NCBI RefSeq assembly: GCF_002920895.1
Contig: NZ_PQVG01000001.1
Span: 434,001-498,000 of the forward strand
DNA length: 64,000 bases
Direction: 5' to 3'
Origin: Flavobacterium alvei
GTDB taxonomy: Bacteria; Bacteroidota; Bacteroidia; Flavobacteriales; Flavobacteriaceae
Shown here: positions 19,401 through 28,123 of the stretch, in pieces
How positions within the stretch are numbered: the stretch's first letter is position 1
Layout of the letters: the number at the start of each line of letters is the position of its first letter
Position numbers and translations under genes: made by a program
The notes under the pieces: generated by a model
Seen by the model: only the letters and a program-made list of their open reading frames with translations
The model's database searches: none
Told to the model about the DNA's origin: nothing

Positions 19401-21053
19401 AATCACAACATCTCCTTCAACAAATCCAGTGTAACTAAAAGTGTAGGATGCATTAGAAGCGATAGTAGAAGTGGTTCTTGCCACCTCATAACCATTAATA
19501 TATAAAATTAAATAAGACGCACTTGAATCTGTATTTGTAACCTGAACCGTTCGTGCAACAGTTGGTGAGGCCAAAATTGTAGTAGTAACCATTGTGGGTG
19601 TGGCTGTTTTAGTACTACCACTTCCTGAAGTTTTCATCCCAACATTTGAATATGCCGACACACAACCATTATAAGTGGCGGTAGCATAAATATTCATTCC
19701 ATTGAAAGTGCTTTGTGAAGTAGTTACTGTAAAAGACCAAGTTCCGTTAGTACCAACATACACAGAAGCTGTGGCTGGAATTTCATTAAATGTATTTGTT
19801 GCTGATTGTTCCCATAATCTGATTTGAACCGTACTGGGCGTAATTGTTCCACTTACAGGAGACCAACTTCCGGTAACAAGCTGGGAACCATTAGTTCTTA
19901 CCAAAGCTGTTGGCGAAGGAGTAAAACAAATTGCAGCAACATTTACCGTAACACCAGCAGAGGCTGCCGATAAATCTTTTCCAGAAGTTTGTGCTTTGGC
20001 AGTAATAACATCTCCTGCAACTAACCCACTTATTCCTGTTAATGTCCAAGAATTTGAAGTTACAGTTGCGGTACCAATAGACGTTCCATTTTTATATACT
20101 GTTATTATTGAACCATTTATTTCTGCGCTTGTGCCCGAAATACTTGTACTTGAAGCTGTAATATTGCTATTAACCACAGGAGCCAAAGTAGTAGGATTTC
20201 CAAAACTTCCTCCCTCAGTCAACAATGTCAATGAAATAGCTGGAAAACTGGAAATTAAAGCGTTTGCAATGGCTGTTGGATTATTACTATACAACTTGTC
20301 ATTAACACCATTATAATCTGATTTGGTTCCTGTAATACCACTTCCAGCTGAACTAATTGTTGCTGCTGCAATTCTAACTGGCTGTGCACTCAACCCTAAA
20401 GCACTATATGGAATAAAAAAATCATAAAAATAATCTGCGTCTCCTCCCACTGTTGTTAAAGCAATGGAGCGTTGTGTGTAATTTTCATTACTAAAATTAA
20501 TAGAAGATGTAATTCCGCCTGCTGCACCTGAAAAGGTATTTATGACTATTGCATTCGAACTTCCCGTGTTCAGAACGACCTCTCTCTCATAACCTGGATT
20601 TTTCGGATCAGTATATTGTGAACCAAAAGTTCCATCCGTATCCATTAAAAGAGAATACCCTTTTGATGATGTTGAGGCTCCTCCTAAACGAAACCTGATA
20701 ATTAAATAATCAATACCTCCAACAGTCTTATAGAGAATATAACAAGATTGATTGCTGTTTTCTCCAACACTAACAATATCAGTTGCTCCTCCAGAACCAC
20801 CTGTAGTCAAATCTCCAGTAGGCTCCACTCCTATTATTGGTAAAGGTATCATCTTAAGTTCGGATGCAGAACCATAATCTGTCCCACTAAATCCAGCCGT
20901 TGTTAACGAGACATATCCATCTCCATTAGGGTCCAGTACGCTTTTTCCCAATGCATCTCCAGCAGGTTTATAAATCAACCCTTTGGTTTGTGAGTAACTA
21001 ATGCAGGCAAAAAATAAAAGTAAAATTAAAACATAGCGTCTAAATAAATTCAT
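16491..21053 (-). CDS. Large T9SS-secreted surface protein with bacterial Ig-like repeats
   Basis: The 1520-residue protein has a signal peptide (residues 1-21), an N-terminal beta-rich domain (about 25-275), then Ig-like modules of about 85-90 residues from about 280 to 730 with recurring GTS, GxWSISGL and GDVITAKA words. A filamentous region with WKGTTSTDFNTASNW follows. It ends in a type A T9SS sorting domain beginning LKVYPNPVKEGWFV and closing with KKILIN. Such proteins cross the outer membrane by type IX secretion and are anchored or released as adhesins. No catalytic residues are recognised. It is co-transcribed with the PID-CTERM-like gene and seems to be an insertion next to purK. 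Confidence 0.9.
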   Translation of the reverse strand: MNLFRRYVLILLLFFACISYSQTKGLIYKPAGDALGKSVLDPNGDGYVSLTTAGFSGTDYGSASELKMIPLPIIGVEPTGDLTTGGSGGATDIVSVGENSNQSCYILYKTVGGIDYLIIRFRLGGASTSSKGYSLLMDTDGTFGSQYTDPKNPGYEREVVLNTGSSNAIVINTFSGAAGGITSSINFSNENYTQRSIALTTVGGDADYFYDFFIPYSALGLSAQPVRIAAATISSAGSGITGTKSDYNGVNDKLYSNNPTAIANALISSFPAISLTLLTEGGSFGNPTTLAPVVNSNITASSTSISGTSAEINGSIITVYKNGTSIGTATVTSNSWTLTGISGLVAGDVITAKAQTSGKDLSAASAGVTVNVAAICFTPSPTALVRTNGSQLVTGSWSPVSGTITPSTVQIRLWEQSATNTFNEIPATASVYVGTNGTWSFTVTTSQSTFNGMNIYATATYNGCVSAYSNVGMKTSGSGSTKTATPTMVTTTILASPTVARTVQVTNTDSSASYLILYINGYEVARTTSTIASNASYTFSYTGFVEGDVVIARAQSATVSYLLSDISTSVTVSILSSPSTAPIISGTYTAGSGKTVSGTSTESAGTIIYLYKGATLLGSTTVDAYGNWSISGLALTTGDVLTVTAKASGETTSSSSGSITVAASAPTAPIVSGTSYQAGASSISGTGGLGTGITLTVYVDGSSIGTILNATASWTLSGIASGQLYKGAVITATNTNVSTGVESILSNSVPVVGVASFCITDTSGNAITAKKSGETFNIKITAMDGPNCTGSVFTGFNGTVVLSSTTSMLLGGGTTAVFVNGVLASYSVAMGTPATSVSLSAINSDDPSTKGTATFDVTAAVWKGTTSTDFNTASNWTGSFVPLSGADISYDAAANNDCYLDQNRTVAGINFNNTTKKLNLNGKTLTINGAISGNGVSSGLLTGGVSSSLVFTGTGNAGTFYMDQASLGTSNVLNNLTLNRTSLGSVTLGNALSLKGILTVTAGTFNTGNQITFKSDLNTTAVVAPVTGVINGAVTVERFIPARRAFRFLASPVTTTTSIRTNWQEGVNNGTTSSNSNPNPGYGTHITGSVSGENGFDATLTTNPSMFTFVNSTGLWSSSISNTDVNVLGAGVPYRIMIRGDRSINLNTNTPTPTNTTLRANGNLYTGTKVITDLSSTAGGYNFIGNPYQSPVDMNQVLQASTNLNKVFYYIWDPTFNVRGGYVSVDVGTGDKSIATSSATKYLQPWQSCFVKTDFAGSTSLSFQESHKQTSTSNVNVFRKADVASSLKLELYEASAFANSANLSDALLVQFESGQNNEVDGYDADKFTNLDENFATNNNGSLLSIERRDLPQAEEVIPLYVNQYRNTNYTIVAKAKNIGGLYPFLYDKYTQAYTEIPADGAVAYNYSVVGTDVQSTASSRFNVVFKTQSSLSNKSLELESELKVYPNPVKEGWFVISSPNSTQGMEIEVFNLLGQRIPFTVSNVNSNNLKIEIPKSVDKGVYSVEIKQNGQKETKKILIN

Positions 21054-21218
21054 ATGATTATCAATTAAGGGGCATTCGTGTTAAGCAAATACTAATTTTT
21101 ATATAAAAATAAGCAAAATTACGAATTTAAAGCATATATATTTAGTCAAAATAATTAACAATCCTAAACAACACATCACATAGTAAAAAGCAGAAGTATT
21201 CATTAATAAATTATTATT

Positions 21219-21226
21219 TACATTTG
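21219..21226 (+). promoter_or_regulatory. Promoter -7 box of purK
   Basis: TACATTTG matches the TAnnTTTG consensus and lies 43 bases before the purK ATG. I find no clear TTG at the expected upstream spacing. Confidence 0.5.
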
Positions 21227-21269
21227 CAAAATCTATGTGTCCCATAAACAGATTATAAACAATCACACA

Positions 21270-22415
21270 ATGAATTATTTTTCTTCCGATTTTAAATTAG
21301 GCATATTAGGTGGCGGGCAATTGGGCAAAATGCTTTTGTCTGACACCAGAAAATTCGATATTCAAACCTACATTTTGGACCCAAGTGATGAAGCTCCTTG
21401 CAAAATCTCCTGCAATCAATTCTTCAAAGGCGATTTGATGGATTTTGACACCGTTTATAATTTTGGTAAAAAAGTCGATATTTTGACTTTTGAAATTGAA
21501 TTGGTCAATTTAGAAGCGTTGGAAAAATTAGAAAACGAAGGTTTGCCTGTATATCCATCACCAAAAACGCTCCGTTTGATTCAGAACAAAGGCGTTCAAA
21601 AAGAATTTTATTCCCAACATAACATTCCAACTGCTCCTTTTGAAAAGTTTTCCAATTTAGAAAATCTGAAATCTGAAATCAGCAATCTAAAATTGCCATT
21701 CGTATGGAAATGTACTGAATTTGGTTATGATGGCAATGGTGTGAAAGTCGTGCGTCAAGCATCGGATTTAGACAATTTGCCAAATGTAGAATGCATTGCA
21801 GAAGAAATGATTCCTTTCAAAAACGAATTGGCCGTAATCGTTTGTCGCAATCCATCAGGCGAAATCAAAACCTATCCTGTGGTAGAAATGGAGTTTCATC
21901 CCGAAGCCAATCAGGTAGAATATGTTATCTGCCCAGCTCGTATCGACGAAAAAGTAGCCGAAAAAGCCAGAGCTATTGCCTTGACTGTTTCTCAAAAATT
22001 CAATCAGGTCGGACTTTTAGCTGTAGAAATGTTTCAGACCGAAAACGACGAAATCTTGGTAAACGAAGTAGCTCCTCGCCCACACAATTCAGGTCATTAT
22101 TCTATTGAAGCTAGTTATACTTCGCAATTTGAAAACCATTTGCGAGCTATTCTTGATTTACCTTTAGGGAATACTGAAAGCAAAGTAGCCGGAATTATGG
22201 TCAATCTTACTGGTGCCGAAGGTTTTTCGGGAGACGTAATTTATGAAAACATCGAAACTATTTTAGGTTGGAATGGTGTTACGCCACACATCTACGGAAA
22301 AAAACAAACTCGCCCTTTCCGAAAAATGGGACACGTTACCATAGTAAATGACGATATCACTGTAGCACGAAAAATTGCTGAAGATGTGAAGAACACTATA
22401 AGAGTGATTGCATAA
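21270..22415 (+). CDS. purK: 5-(carboxyamino)imidazole ribonucleotide synthase
   Basis: PurK uses ATP and bicarbonate to make N5-CAIR in purine synthesis. The protein has the N-terminal LGILGGGQLGKML motif, a central ATP-grasp domain (FVWKCTEFGYDGNGVKV) and NEVAPRPHNSGH near the C-terminus. A longer frame starts at a GTG at 21237, but I use the ATG at 21270 (381 residues) because MNYFSSDFKLG is the family start and the relic copy at 16078 starts at the same ATG. purE follows after a small ORF, so both steps are co-expressed. Confidence 0.95.
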   Translation: MNYFSSDFKLGILGGGQLGKMLLSDTRKFDIQTYILDPSDEAPCKISCNQFFKGDLMDFDTVYNFGKKVDILTFEIELVNLEALEKLENEGLPVYPSPKTLRLIQNKGVQKEFYSQHNIPTAPFEKFSNLENLKSEISNLKLPFVWKCTEFGYDGNGVKVVRQASDLDNLPNVECIAEEMIPFKNELAVIVCRNPSGEIKTYPVVEMEFHPEANQVEYVICPARIDEKVAEKARAIALTVSQKFNQVGLLAVEMFQTENDEILVNEVAPRPHNSGHYSIEASYTSQFENHLRAILDLPLGNTESKVAGIMVNLTGAEGFSGDVIYENIETILGWNGVTPHIYGKKQTRPFRKMGHVTIVNDDITVARKIAEDVKNTIRVIA

Positions 22416-22622
22416 ATGGATATACTAGATTTTATTATAAATTTATTAAATCTAAATGATTCAGAAAATCTTATAAAGAAAAAATGGAATATTTTCACTG
22501 ATAAAAACGAATATCTTGGAGAAAAAATAATCAGCTTTTTTTCTTCCATTTTATTAATTGCACTTTATCTATTTCTAATAGCATTTACAATCTATATAAT
22601 CTATTATTTATTTTTTAAATAA
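22416..22622 (+). CDS. Small membrane protein between purK and purE, unknown function
   Basis: The ATG directly abuts the purK stop codon with no base between them, which suggests translational coupling. The 68-residue product has an amphipathic, charged N-terminal half (about 1-40) and one strong hydrophobic segment at about 42-66 (SSILLIALYLFLIAFTIYII). I do not recognise a family. The gene is even more AT-rich than its neighbours. It could be a chance frame, but the tight junction and 16-base gap to purE argue that it is real. Confidence 0.55.
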   Translation: MDILDFIINLLNLNDSENLIKKKWNIFTDKNEYLGEKIISFFSSILLIALYLFLIAFTIYIIYYLFFK

Positions 22623-22638
22623 AAAACAATAAAAACAA

Positions 22639-23124
22639 ATGAGCAAAGTAGCCGTAATAATGGGAAGCATATCCGATATGCCCGTAATGCAAGAAGCGAT
22701 TGACATCCTAAAAGGATTTGATATAGAAACCGAAGTCGATATTGTTTCGGCACACAGAACACCTGAAAAATTGTTTGATTTCAGTAAAAACGCCCACACA
22801 CGAGGTATTTCGGTTATTATTGCCGGAGCTGGCGGAGCGGCACATTTACCAGGAATGGTAGCCTCAATGTCGCCACTTCCCGTAATTGGAGTCCCTGTAA
22901 AATCAAGCAATTCTATTGATGGTTGGGATTCGGTTTTGTCTATTTTGCAAATGCCAGGTGGTGTTCCTGTTGCCACTGTGGCTTTGAACGGCTCAAAAAA
23001 TGCAGGGATTTTAGCAGCTCAAATTATTGGCAGCTCGGACAAATGTGTTTTAGACAAAATCATTGCCTATAAGGAAGGATTGAAAATGGCGGTCAATAAA
23101 GCTGCCGAAGGATTGAAAAAATAA
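22639..23124 (+). CDS. purE: N5-carboxyaminoimidazole ribonucleotide mutase
   Basis: The 161-residue protein has the class I PurE motifs: MGSISDMPVM (9-18), SAHRTPE (about 39-45) and GAGGAAHLPGM (about 64-74). It moves the carboxyl group of N5-CAIR to C4, the step after PurK. Its place in the purK operon supports the two-step bacterial route. Length is normal for the family. Confidence 0.96.
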   Translation: MSKVAVIMGSISDMPVMQEAIDILKGFDIETEVDIVSAHRTPEKLFDFSKNAHTRGISVIIAGAGGAAHLPGMVASMSPLPVIGVPVKSSNSIDGWDSVLSILQMPGGVPVATVALNGSKNAGILAAQIIGSSDKCVLDKIIAYKEGLKMAVNKAAEGLKK

Positions 23125-23128
23125 AAAC

Positions 23129-23239
23129 ATTTCACGAAGATTCACAAAGAACACACCAAGATTCGCAAAGAATAAAATAGAACTTATTTAAAAAAACTTT
23201 GTGTGCCTCTGTGATTTTCTTTGTGAATCTTTGCGTAAC
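23129..23239. repeat. Large imperfect inverted repeat of CACAAAG-type words
   Basis: The purE to M3-peptidase gap is nearly filled by two imperfect arms made of words like TTCACAAAG and TTCGCAAAG. A 15-bp core AAGATTCACAAAGAA at 23137-23151 is matched exactly in inverted form at 23217-23231. No T-run follows directly. Confidence 0.75.
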
Positions 23240-23253
23240 AAAACAATATAATT

Positions 23254-25281
23254 ATGAGCATCTTAACTCAAAAATTCAACACCAAATATGATACAGCTCC
23301 ATTTTCTCAAATAAAAATGGAAGACTACCAACCTGCTTTTATCGAAAACATCGCTGCAGCAAAAGCAGAAATTGATGCTATCATCAATAATCCTGAAGCT
23401 CCGACTTTCAAAAACACCATCGAAGCTTTGGAATTTTCGGGTAATGCTTTGGATCGTTTATCATCTATTTTCTTTAACCTGAATTCGGCAGAAACCAGTG
23501 ACGAAATGCAGAAAATCGCTCAAGAAGTTTCGCCTTTATTAACTGAATTTAGTAATGACATTACACTTAACGAAGACTTGTTCAAAAGAATAAAAACCGT
23601 TTACGAGCAAAAAGACAGCTTGAATTTATCTCCAGAACAAGCTATGTTATTGGACAAAAAATTCAAAAGTTTCTCCCGAAACGGAGCTTTACTTTCGGAA
23701 GATAAAAAATTAAAACTTCGTGAAATAGACACGGAATTAGCGAAACTAAAATTGACTTTTGGAGAAAATGTTTTAGCAGAAACCAACAACTACCAATTGC
23801 ATATTACCAATGAAGCAGACCTAAAAGGACTTCCAGAAGGAACCATTGAAGCCGCAAAATCATTGGCAAAAAGCAAAGAGTTGGAAGGGTGGATTTTTAC
23901 GTTGGATTTTCCAAGTTATATTCCTTTTGTTACCTATGCCGACAACCGCGAACTGCGAAAAGAAATGGCTATCGCTGCAGGTAAAAAAGCATTTCAAGGA
24001 AACGAATTCGACAACAAGGAAATCACCTTGAAGATTGCCAAATTACGTTTCGAAAGAGCTAATTTATTAGGATATGAAACGCATTCTCATTTTGTTTTAG
24101 AAGAAAGAATGGCACAGAATCCAGACAAAGTAAAATCGTTTTTGAATGATTTATTAGCCAAAGCCAAACCAGCAGCTCAAAGAGAATTTGCAGAATTGAG
24201 CGCTTTCGCCAAAGAGTTGGATGGAATTGATCATTTAGAGAAATGGGACGGTGCCTATTATTCCGAAAAATTGAAACAAAAATTATTCAATTTGGATGAT
24301 GAAAAGTTGAAACCTTACTTTCAGTTAGAAAACGTTTTGAATGGTGCTTTTACTATTGCTGGAAAATTATACGGATTGACTTTTACCGAAGTGTTTGACA
24401 TTGAAAAATACCACGAAGAAGTAACTACTTATGAAGTGAAAGACGAATTTGGCGAACTGGTTTCTATTTTTTATGCCGATTTCTTTCCAAGAAAAGGAAA
24501 ACGAAATGGCGCTTGGATGACTTCTTTCAAATCGCAATCTATAAAAGATGGTGTAAACGAAAGACCGCATATTTCTAACGTTTGTAATTTTACGAAACCT
24601 ACCGAAACCAAACCGTCTTTGCTGACTTTTAACGAAGTAACAACGCTGTTCCACGAATTTGGTCACGGATTGCACGGAATGTTGGCGAATACGACTTACC
24701 CAAGTTTATCTGGAACATCGGTATATTGGGATTTTGTGGAATTGCCAAGCCAGGTAATGGAAAACTGGTGCTACGAACCAGAAGCTTTGGCATTATTTGC
24801 GAAACATTATCAAACGGGTGAAATTATACCGCAGGAATATGTAGAAAAAATCAAGGAAAGTGCCAGTTTTCAGGAAGGAATGGCGACTTTGCGTCAATTG
24901 AGTTTTGGCTTATTGGATATGGCTTTCCATAGCAACAATCCAACCGAAATAAAAGACATCAAAGCGTTTGAAAAAACCGCTTTTGAAGGAACAACTTTAT
25001 ATCCTGATGTAGCCGAAAATTGTATGTCAGTTTCCTTCTCTCATATTTTTCAGGGCGGATATTCTTCTGGCTATTACAGCTACAAATGGGCTGAAGTTCT
25101 CGATGCCGATGCTTTTGAATATTTTCAACAAGAAGGCATTTTCAATAAAGAAGTGGCTACCAAATTCAAAGACAACATCCTTTCAAAAGGAGGGACTGAA
25201 TTGCCGATGGAATTGTACAAACGTTTTAGAGGACAAGAACCAAAACCAGATGCTTTATTGAAAAGAGCTGGGTTGATATAA
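23254..25281 (+). CDS. dcp: M3 family zinc metallopeptidase (Dcp/OpdA type)
   Basis: The 675-residue protein holds the zinc site HEFGH at His467-His471 with the third ligand Glu496 (FVELPSQ) 25 residues on, the usual spacing for M3 peptidases. Its length matches dipeptidyl carboxypeptidase and oligopeptidase A. No signal peptide is visible, so it probably cleaves short peptides in the cytoplasm. Dcp or OpdA cannot be told apart by eye. It sits 130 bp after purE, separated by an inverted repeat, so it may have its own promoter. Confidence 0.92.
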   Translation: MSILTQKFNTKYDTAPFSQIKMEDYQPAFIENIAAAKAEIDAIINNPEAPTFKNTIEALEFSGNALDRLSSIFFNLNSAETSDEMQKIAQEVSPLLTEFSNDITLNEDLFKRIKTVYEQKDSLNLSPEQAMLLDKKFKSFSRNGALLSEDKKLKLREIDTELAKLKLTFGENVLAETNNYQLHITNEADLKGLPEGTIEAAKSLAKSKELEGWIFTLDFPSYIPFVTYADNRELRKEMAIAAGKKAFQGNEFDNKEITLKIAKLRFERANLLGYETHSHFVLEERMAQNPDKVKSFLNDLLAKAKPAAQREFAELSAFAKELDGIDHLEKWDGAYYSEKLKQKLFNLDDEKLKPYFQLENVLNGAFTIAGKLYGLTFTEVFDIEKYHEEVTTYEVKDEFGELVSIFYADFFPRKGKRNGAWMTSFKSQSIKDGVNERPHISNVCNFTKPTETKPSLLTFNEVTTLFHEFGHGLHGMLANTTYPSLSGTSVYWDFVELPSQVMENWCYEPEALALFAKHYQTGEIIPQEYVEKIKESASFQEGMATLRQLSFGLLDMAFHSNNPTEIKDIKAFEKTAFEGTTLYPDVAENCMSVSFSHIFQGGYSSGYYSYKWAEVLDADAFEYFQQEGIFNKEVATKFKDNILSKGGTELPMELYKRFRGQEPKPDALLKRAGLI

Positions 25282-25296
25282 TTAAATTTTCAAAAT

Positions 25297-25785
25297 ATGA
25301 AAAAATTAGTTTTATTATTACTCACTGTAATTATTTGTAGCTGTAAATCGGGTGCTCAAAATGATTTTGACACTATAATTCACTATTCAATTACTGATGA
25401 GAAAGCTTTACAAAATGAAAACAACAATTCATTCAACAAATTATATAGCGGATTAGAGGCTCCAAAATCAATTGAAAAAGACTTTGAAAAAAAATTAATT
25501 TCGTATGGTTATGTAAAAACAATTGTCCCAAAAGACAAAATATCAACAATATGTAAAACCATTTCAAATGATATTAATTTAAAATATCACGAAGTTGCTT
25601 GTATTCCAATGTATAGAGATATATTAATATTTCAAAAAGACAATAAAACGAAAGCCATTTTAAAAATTTGTTTTGAATGCGGAATGAATGATCTTTCAGG
25701 GAAATTTGAGAGTAATTTCAATTATAAAGTCCCTAATATTATGAGTAATTACTATCCTTTACATAAAATCCTTTATAACGAATAA
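25297..25785 (+). CDS. Predicted lipoprotein, unknown function
   Basis: The 162-residue protein begins with a lipoprotein signal (MKKLVLLLLTVIICSCKSG) whose lipobox Cys is at about residue 16. The rest is a mixed polar sequence with two further Cys (ICFECG) near residue 130 and no domain I recognise. It starts 15 bases after the M3 peptidase stop, so the two are probably co-transcribed. Confidence 0.7.
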   Translation: MKKLVLLLLTVIICSCKSGAQNDFDTIIHYSITDEKALQNENNNSFNKLYSGLEAPKSIEKDFEKKLISYGYVKTIVPKDKISTICKTISNDINLKYHEVACIPMYRDILIFQKDNKTKAILKICFECGMNDLSGKFESNFNYKVPNIMSNYYPLHKILYNE

Positions 25786-26175
25786 AAAACAGCTTACACT
25801 TGCTTTCATCTAGCATAATTGATTTATAAAGAACTAAATTAAATACTTTGCAAAAGAGAAGCAGGTTTACTAAAAAGATTGCAGAGTCAGGATTTTAGAA
25901 TGCCGATAGAAACCGAAGTAGCAATGCTTCGGTTTTTTTATATCTAAAATATTTCTTATTTTTTTGTAACAATTAATAAGTGTTTCCGTATAATAAGAGA
26001 TTTTATACCATAACGATATTCTAAAATAAAACAAAGCTGTTGTAACTTCAGGAGGAATTTAAAATTTCATATACAAATTTGAATTCATAAACTTAACAAA
26101 AGGAAATTACGCTATTTTTCTATGGTCATTATTTATAAAAATCAAACACATTAACAATCAATAAACTATTTAATA
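25786..26175. other. Gene-free stretch upstream of the flotillin gene
   Basis: This 390-base stretch holds no ORF of note. It contains a partial promoter-like pair (TTG at 25819 and TACTTTG at 25844), a hairpin terminator (25910-25937), and then AT-rich DNA up to the flotillin start, which must hold the flotillin promoter. A short RNA from about 25855 to the terminator is possible but unproven. Confidence 0.5.
25910..25940 (+). terminator. Terminator upstream of flotillin gene, copy 1 of a 31-bp repeat
   Basis: Arms AACCGAAG and CTTCGGTT enclose TAGCAATG and are followed by seven T. The same 31 bases recur without change at 28124-28154, past the flotillin gene. Confidence 0.8.
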
Positions 26176-28083
26176 ATGACAACAATTCTAGATTTTTGGT
26201 GGGTAATTTTACTTGTATTATCCATTGTTCTTTACAAATTTGTTTTAAGAGTTTTCTTTGGGATGGTAATTGTTCCTGAAGACAGAATTGGTTTAGTAAC
26301 CAAAAAATTTGTGTTATTTGGATCAGATAAATCCTTACCTGACGGAAGGATTATAGCGACCAAAGGAGAAGCTGGTTTCCAAGCTAAAACACTAGCTCCT
26401 GGATTATATTGGGCAATGTGGCCTTGGCAATATTCTGTAAATATGACCCCTTTTACAATTATTCCAGAAGGAAATATTGGATTGATATTAAGCAAAGATG
26501 GAGTCGAAATTCCAACAGGTCGAATTCTTGCTCAAAAAGTAAACTCAGACAATTTTCAAGATGCCACTTTGTTTCTAGATAATGGCGGACAAAAAGGGCG
26601 ACAATCTGCCTTTATCACAACGGGATCTTATCGTATTAATACTTATTTATTTGAAGTTGTAGTAGCTCCACAAATAGTCATCTCAGAAAATATGGTGGGA
26701 ATTGTAACCGCAATGGATGGCGAACCTATTCCAATTGGACAAATTGCAGGGAAATTTGCTGAAAATCATAACAATTTTCAAGATTTTGACCAATTTTTGA
26801 AAAATGGAGGAAATCGTGGATTGCAGCCACAAGTAATGTTGGCAGGTTCCTATTACATCAACTCTTGGGCAATTCAAATCGAGCAAACCCCTATGACCGA
26901 TGTACCTATTGGTTATGTAGGAGTTGTGATTTCCTATATTGGCGAAGACGGAAAAGATGTAACTGGAGATACTTTCAAACACGGAAATATTGTTTCAAAA
27001 GGGCAACGTGGCGTTTGGATGGAACCTTTCGGTCCAGGAAAATATGCGCTTAATAAATACACTACAAAACTAGAACCTGTTCCTACAACGAACTTGGTTT
27101 TGAATTGGGCTAACGCACGCAGCGAATCTCACGATTTAGATAAAAATCTATCCACGATTACAGTTCGTTCTAAAGATGGTTTCCCTTTTAATTTAGATGT
27201 TGCACAAATTATACACGTCCCAGCTAATGAGGCTCCAAAAGTAATTGCTCGTTTTGGAAGTATGACCAATCTAGTATCACAAGTTTTGGAACCAACCATT
27301 GGTAACTATTTTAGAAACTCGGCACAAGATAGTGATGTAATTTCATTCTTAAGCACTCGAAAAGAACGTCAAGAATCAGCAAAAAAACACATCAAAGCAG
27401 TTTTAGACGAATATAACGTGAATGCTGTTGACACCTTAATTGGTGATATCGTGCCACCAGATTCTTTAATGAAGACATTGACCGATAGAAAAATTGCCGA
27501 GGAAGAACAAAAAACCTATCAAACACAAAGAATGGCACAAGAACAACGCCAAGGTGTTGAAAAAGAAACCGCCATTGCCGATATGCAAAAGGAAATTGTA
27601 AAAGCCTCTCAAAGTGTAGAAATTGCTCAACGAACTGCCGACGCAACCGTTAAAAAAGCCGAAGGAGATGCAACCAGTTTAAAATTGAATGTAAATGCAG
27701 AAGCCGAAGCTACTAAAATGCGTGCCAATGCCGAGGCAGAAGCAACCAAAGCTAGAGCAGGAGCCCAAGCCGAAGCAACCAAACTGAATGCCAGTGCAGA
27801 AGCTGAAAAAATTTCAAAAACAGGTTTGGCCGAAGCTGAGAAAATTATGGCAATTGGTAAATCTACTGCCGAAGCTTATCAGTTGCAAGTTTCTGCAATG
27901 GGTGGCGATAACTTTACCAAATATAAAATTACAGAAGAAATTGGAAAGGGCAACATTAAAGTGATTCCAGATGTTTTAATTTCAGGAAATTCAGGCTCCG
28001 ATGGTGGAATTAGTGGTCTTTTAGGGATGAAACTAATGGAAATGATGGATACCAAAAACGAAAAACAAGAACCTAAAAAATAA
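26176..28083 (+). CDS. Flotillin-like SPFH/band 7 membrane protein
   Basis: The 635-residue protein has one N-terminal membrane segment (about 8-30), then repeated beta modules with the words PEDRIGLVTKK (35-45), PEGNIGLILSKDG (about 96-108), SENMVGIVTAMDG (about 171-183) and PIGYVGVVISYIG, an SPFH domain (about 290-440) and a long Ala/Glu-rich coiled coil (about 455-585, repeats of AEAEATK). Flotillin-like scaffolds oligomerise in membrane microdomains. It is flanked by identical terminators, so it is a single-gene unit. The tandem N-terminal modules are more than the single one of classical flotillin. Confidence 0.85.
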   Translation: MTTILDFWWVILLVLSIVLYKFVLRVFFGMVIVPEDRIGLVTKKFVLFGSDKSLPDGRIIATKGEAGFQAKTLAPGLYWAMWPWQYSVNMTPFTIIPEGNIGLILSKDGVEIPTGRILAQKVNSDNFQDATLFLDNGGQKGRQSAFITTGSYRINTYLFEVVVAPQIVISENMVGIVTAMDGEPIPIGQIAGKFAENHNNFQDFDQFLKNGGNRGLQPQVMLAGSYYINSWAIQIEQTPMTDVPIGYVGVVISYIGEDGKDVTGDTFKHGNIVSKGQRGVWMEPFGPGKYALNKYTTKLEPVPTTNLVLNWANARSESHDLDKNLSTITVRSKDGFPFNLDVAQIIHVPANEAPKVIARFGSMTNLVSQVLEPTIGNYFRNSAQDSDVISFLSTRKERQESAKKHIKAVLDEYNVNAVDTLIGDIVPPDSLMKTLTDRKIAEEEQKTYQTQRMAQEQRQGVEKETAIADMQKEIVKASQSVEIAQRTADATVKKAEGDATSLKLNVNAEAEATKMRANAEAEATKARAGAQAEATKLNASAEAEKISKTGLAEAEKIMAIGKSTAEAYQLQVSAMGGDNFTKYKITEEIGKGNIKVIPDVLISGNSGSDGGISGLLGMKLMEMMDTKNEKQEPKK

Positions 28084-28123
28084 TTTTTTTAGAATTTAGT
28101 CCCGAATTTCGGGAGCAGATGTA

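Noticed and set aside
21237-21269. Upstream GTG start for purK
   Set aside because: The ATG at 21270 matches the family start and the relic copy, and the extension has no support.
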